Of a stretch of DNA of 64,000 nt, positions 61,250-64,000 are shown piece by piece. The first letter of the stretch is position 1. Each line of letters starts with the position of its first letter. The position numbers were made by a program, and so were the translations under genes. Where the stretch lies: assembly GCA_943370355.1 (NCBI GenBank), contig CALRQP020000002.1, forward strand, positions 140,331 to 204,330, given 5' to 3'. The notes below the pieces were generated by a model. That model was not told the origin of the DNA. It did no database searches and saw only the letters and a list, made by a program, of their open reading frames with translations. This stretch comes from JADCGM01 sp943370355. Its GTDB lineage: Bacteria; Pseudomonadota; Alphaproteobacteria; Sphingomonadales; Sphingomonadaceae.

Positions 61250-62472
61250 TATGCGCTCCTCAGGACAAGGCCGGAGACGGGCAGCGATGCGGGGCCGCCG
61301 GTCACCAGCGCGAATTCGGCGTCCGCCACCTGATTGATCGCGGTTCCGCGCACCTGCTCGACGCCTTCAACGATATGCGTCATGCCGATGATATAGGCCT
61401 CGTTCAGATTGCCGCCGTGCGTGTTGACGGGAATGCCGCTGTTGACGCCCCCGCGCGAGGCCGCATCGTAGCGAACCTTGCCGGACAGAACATAATCGCT
61501 GCCCTCGCCCTTTTCGCAGAAGCCGTAATCCTCAAGCTGCATCAGCACCATGCAGGAGAAATGATCGTAGATCAGCGCGACGTCCATGTCCTTGGCTGAC
61601 AGGCCCGTCTGCTCCCAGATCCGGTCCGCGACGAATTTGTGGCCGGAGGAGGCAAAATAGGGGTCGGGCATTCCCATCCATGCAAAGGCGCGCCCCCATT
61701 CTCGCTGGCCGCCATGCGCGACCCCGTGCACTACTGCCGGCTTATGGCGGCAGTCCTTGGCCCGGTCCATCGTCGTGGTGATCACGGCGACGGCACCATC
61801 AGTTTCGAGGCAGAAGTCGAGACGGCGGAGCGGATCGGCGAGCATCGGGGAGCTGTCATACTCCTCCACGGTCAGCGGCGCCTTGCGGACAGCCTTCGGA
61901 CGGTTATGCGTATTGGCGCGCGTCGCCATCACAATCTCGCGGAACGACTCCGGCTTGGTGCCGTAGAGATACATGTGGCGGCGTGCGAGCACCGACATCA
62001 AATGGCCCGGCCCAACGAGGCCCGAGGGTTGCAGGAAGCTGTTTTCGGCATTTGGGGCAGCCGCGCCGAACACGACGCCGAGCCGGTGCTGAGGCAGCTG
62101 CTGCAGCGCCATCAAAGTGATGGTATATTTGCAGTCGCCGTTCATCAGTCCGGCCGTTGCCAGCCCAATCGCGCCGGGGCAACCGCCGCCGCCGCTGGTC
62201 AGCGTCGCGGAAAAGCCGACGTGCGGGATACCGAGCGTTTCCATGAGGCTGGCGGTGTCGAACTTGTCCAGATAGCCGGCGCCCGCCGTCGAATAGTAAG
62301 CGATGCCATCGACATCCTTGATGCTGATCCCGGCATCGGCGCAGGCGTTCAGGATCGCCTCGCCGGCCATGTCGTTGATCGTGCGCGGCCAGCTTTTGCC
62401 CCGGACATAATAGTCCGTCGCGCCGACGCCGACGATCGCGCACTTGTCGCGATTGACCCAAGCCACCGCCAT
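61249..62472 (-). CDS. Thiolase-fold lipid-transfer-protein-type acyl-CoA enzyme
   Basis: A 407-residue non-decarboxylating thiolase relative. It has the SCP-x/Ltp-type features KCAIVGVGATDYYVRGKSW at the start, SGGGGCPGAIGLATAGLMNG, YDHFSCMVLMQLEDYGFC and the late VNTHGGNLNEAYIIGMTHIVEGVEQVRG with its conserved His. The classical thiolase nucleophile Cys in the first half is replaced within TSGGGGCPG (Cys shifted), which is typical of Ltp aldolases. With the DUF35 partner it probably cleaves a beta-hydroxyacyl-CoA by a retro-aldol reaction. A condensing role cannot be excluded. It heads the five-gene minus-strand operon. Confidence 0.85.
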   Translation of the reverse strand: MAVAWVNRDKCAIVGVGATDYYVRGKSWPRTINDMAGEAILNACADAGISIKDVDGIAYYSTAGAGYLDKFDTASLMETLGIPHVGFSATLTSGGGGCPGAIGLATAGLMNGDCKYTITLMALQQLPQHRLGVVFGAAAPNAENSFLQPSGLVGPGHLMSVLARRHMYLYGTKPESFREIVMATRANTHNRPKAVRKAPLTVEEYDSSPMLADPLRRLDFCLETDGAVAVITTTMDRAKDCRHKPAVVHGVAHGGQREWGRAFAWMGMPDPYFASSGHKFVADRIWEQTGLSAKDMDVALIYDHFSCMVLMQLEDYGFCEKGEGSDYVLSGKVRYDAASRGGVNSGIPVNTHGGNLNEAYIIGMTHIVEGVEQVRGTAINQVADAEFALVTGGPASLPVSGLVLRSA

Positions 62473-62490
62473 CTCCCCAAATCGATTCCG

Positions 62491-62506
62491 ACTTATATAA
62501 CTAAGT
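62491..62506. promoter_or_regulatory. Dyad upstream of the thiolase operon
   Basis: ACTTA, six bases, TAAGT form a perfect 5-bp dyad 18 bases before the thiolase ATG in a short AT-rich island between two GC-rich genes. It could be a repressor site overlapping the promoter; the GntR/FCD protein at the window end or a TetR protein are candidates. Confidence 0.35.
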
Positions 62507-62544
62507 GAAATATGCGTAGATCTTCGACCTGTCCAGCCCTGTTG

Positions 62545-63765
62545 TCAGGCGAAGTGCAGCCGCCGGTATTTGCCCCGAAAATAGAGGAGCGGATCGCGGC
62601 GTGGCTCAAAAGCCGCGCGCACCACCCGGCCGACCAGAATAAAATGGTCGCCGCCATCGTGGACCGCATGACGGGCGCACTCGAAGCTGCTGAGAGCCCC
62701 CGTCAGCAAGGGCGCGCCCGTTTCGCCGGCGGTCCACGGCGTCTGTGCGAACCGGTCTTCGCCCTTGCCGGCAAAGCGGTTCGAGGCCGGTTGCTGACCG
62801 ATCTGCAGGACATTGACGGCAAAATGCTCCGCAGCCTTCAGCGAGTCTGCAGTCCCCGCGGAATTGGCGATGCAGACCAGCAGCAGCGGAGGATCAAGCG
62901 AAACCGAGGTAAAGCTGTTCGCCGTCAGCCCGATAGGCCGCCCATCGGGTGCGATCGCCGTCACGATGGTCACGCCGGTCGCAAAGCAGCCCAAGGCATC
63001 GCGCAAGGTCCGGGCGTCCGACCCGGTGCGATATTCCGGCGGCGTCCGCGGCAAGCGGCGCTCGAGGAAGTCGAGCAGCAGCGCATTGAACGCCTCGGTC
63101 CGGTCGGCCCGAACCAGCGAACGCGCGCTCTCCACTTCGGCGAATTCGGCGTCGGGTAGTAACGCCACGAACTCTGCGGCTTCTGCGGTTGTGCCGAGTT
63201 CGCTTGCCGCACCGCGCACAAACAGCACCGGGATCGCAATTCCAGGCGCCGCGCGGCAGATCTGGTCCGGGACATCGGCAATGTCGAGCGCACCGATCAG
63301 GCGAACATCCCATTCGAGATTGCCCTGACTGACATGCTGCCGCAGCCGCTCGCCGATGCTTCGCGACAGGTCCGGATCGACTTGGACCGGCAGATCGACG
63401 AGCACCAAACCTGCGGCGAGATTGGCAGCGTCCCTGCCCAGCGCCACCGTCGCGATCCATCCGCCGAGCGAGGCGGCAACCACGACCGGCCGGGTCGGCA
63501 GCTGCGCCAGGACCGCGCGCAGGTCTTCGGCATGCGACTGGAAGTCATATCGCGCATCGCTTGGCCATTCGCTGCCGCCATGGCCGCGCAGGTCGAGATT
63601 GATCACCCGCCGTCCGGCGGCCTCGAGCGCGAGTGCCGCGTCGGCCCAGACAGCCCGCGACTGACCGCCGCCATGGACGAGCAGCACCGCCGGATCGTCC
63701 GGCGCGCCGCTGACTTCGGCCTTCAGGCGTACGCCGCCGAATCCGCGAAATTCGGCGACCGTCAT
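62545..63765 (-). CDS. Alpha/beta hydrolase-flavin reductase fusion protein
   Basis: A 406-residue two-domain protein. Residues 1-245 are an alpha/beta hydrolase (LLVHGGGQSRAVWADAA, DLRGHGGSEWP and nucleophile Ser in VVVAASLGGWIA). Residues about 255-406 are a flavin-reductase/FMN-binding domain of the HpaC type (TLRDALGCFATGVTIVTAIAPDGRPIGLTANSFTSVSLDPPLLLVCI, then a conserved GDHFILVGRV and the YFRGKYR end). The reductase part would supply reduced flavin to a monooxygenase; the hydrolase would open an ester or lactone product. The two functions are normally on separate polypeptides. The frame is continuous across the joint. Its ATG overlaps the stop of the GntR gene (ATGA). Confidence 0.85.
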   Translation of the reverse strand: MTVAEFRGFGGVRLKAEVSGAPDDPAVLLVHGGGQSRAVWADAALALEAAGRRVINLDLRGHGGSEWPSDARYDFQSHAEDLRAVLAQLPTRPVVVAASLGGWIATVALGRDAANLAAGLVLVDLPVQVDPDLSRSIGERLRQHVSQGNLEWDVRLIGALDIADVPDQICRAAPGIAIPVLFVRGAASELGTTAEAAEFVALLPDAEFAEVESARSLVRADRTEAFNALLLDFLERRLPRTPPEYRTGSDARTLRDALGCFATGVTIVTAIAPDGRPIGLTANSFTSVSLDPPLLLVCIANSAGTADSLKAAEHFAVNVLQIGQQPASNRFAGKGEDRFAQTPWTAGETGAPLLTGALSSFECARHAVHDGGDHFILVGRVVRAAFEPRRDPLLYFRGKYRRLHFA

Positions 63766-64000
63766 GCGTCACGCGCCAGCCACTCGCGAATCATCGCGGA
63801 GCGGCGCTGCATCATCAACCGGGCAATGTCGGGGTCGCCGGCGAGCACGGCATCGCACAGGCCGCGCTGCAGGTTGCGCGCGCGCTCACGATCCTCGCCG
63901 GTCTGGTAGAAGCGGACCTGCCGCTCGTCGCGGCCGAACGTATAGCCGATCTCGATGAACAGCCGCGCCGCCGGGTTGCCGCTCATTTCGCCGAGCAGGC
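63762..64000 (-). CDS. GntR/FCD-type transcriptional regulator, 5' part outside the window
   Basis: The minus strand carries an open frame from the window end to a TGA at 63764-63762. The visible ~79 residues (LLGEMSGNPAARLFIEIGYTFG, ERARNLQRGLCDAVLAGDPDIARLMMQRRSAMIREWL) match the C-terminal end of the FCD ligand domain of GntR regulators, in particular the AGDPDIAR segment before the last helix. The winged helix would lie beyond 64000. It is coupled to the fusion gene by ATGA and probably regulates this cluster. With only the end visible, the subfamily is uncertain. Confidence 0.6.
   Translation of the reverse strand, partial: LLGEMSGNPAARLFIEIGYTFGRDERQVRFYQTGEDRERARNLQRGLCDAVLAGDPDIARLMMQRRSAMIREWLARDA

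Noticed and set aside
57258..62472. Assignment of the right-hand operon to steroid degradation
   Set aside because: The Ltp/DUF35 pair fits, but no ring-degrading or side-chain dehydrogenase genes are present, and similar pairs serve other acids.

Overview
The window looks like chromosome from a sphingomonad-type alphaproteobacterium (order Sphingomonadales). The signs are GC-rich coding with strong third-position bias, large TonB-dependent receptors, Tat-type leaders, SDR/TetR/alpha-beta hydrolase clusters and many ATGA-coupled gene pairs. The assignment rests on gene style and family content, not on a marker gene.

Region 1 (1-6.7 kb) holds two short-chain dehydrogenases, two TetR-type repressors, a Coq4-like protein and two exported alpha/beta hydrolases. 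Five intergenic copies of an 18-bp motif (TTGACT-N6-ATAATA) suggest common control. Region 2 (7.1-18.7 kb) is the most striking metabolic block. A 1830-residue trifunctional propionyl-CoA synthase is followed by a 1227-residue bifunctional malonyl-CoA reductase and an acetyl-CoA carboxylase alpha subunit, all tightly packed, then a thiolase. Together they encode acetyl-CoA -> malonyl-CoA -> 3-hydroxypropionate -> propionyl-CoA, the first arm of the 3-hydroxypropionate route known from Chloroflexus. Remnants of an aldo/keto reductase, an amidohydrolase and a broken MDR-type reductase follow (18.7-21.6 kb).

Region 3 (21.8-57.07 kb) is bounded by two direct copies of a 61-bp 3'-terminal fragment of a tRNA-Leu(CAA). 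Each is preceded, on the minus strand, by a conserved short sequence resembling the last codons of an integrase. I read this as a genomic island or tandem island accretion. It carries the complete kdpFABC potassium pump with kdpDE. It also carries two versions of one gene set, each with a membrane LytTR regulator, a TonB-dependent receptor, an exported alpha/beta hydrolase and several Tat-exported DUF1838 proteins (five in total). Between the two versions lies a catabolic block: ornithine-cyclodeaminase-like, cupin, phytanoyl-CoA-dioxygenase-like, GMC oxidoreductase, isocitrate-lyase-superfamily and MFS genes, with LysR and IclR regulators. A DJ-1/PfpI protein lies at the right end.

Region 4 (57.3-64 kb) is a minus-strand acyl-CoA operon. 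It encodes a lipid-transfer-type thiolase paired with a DUF35 OB-fold protein, a PaaK-like ligase, an ANL half-protein and a divergent acyl-CoA synthetase. Upstream is an unusual alpha/beta-hydrolase-flavin-reductase fusion and the 3' part of a GntR/FCD regulator cut by the window end.

The two most interesting systems are the 3-hydroxypropionate gene trio in a sphingomonad setting and the duplicated LytTR-TonB receptor-hydrolase-DUF1838 module, whose substrate is unknown.
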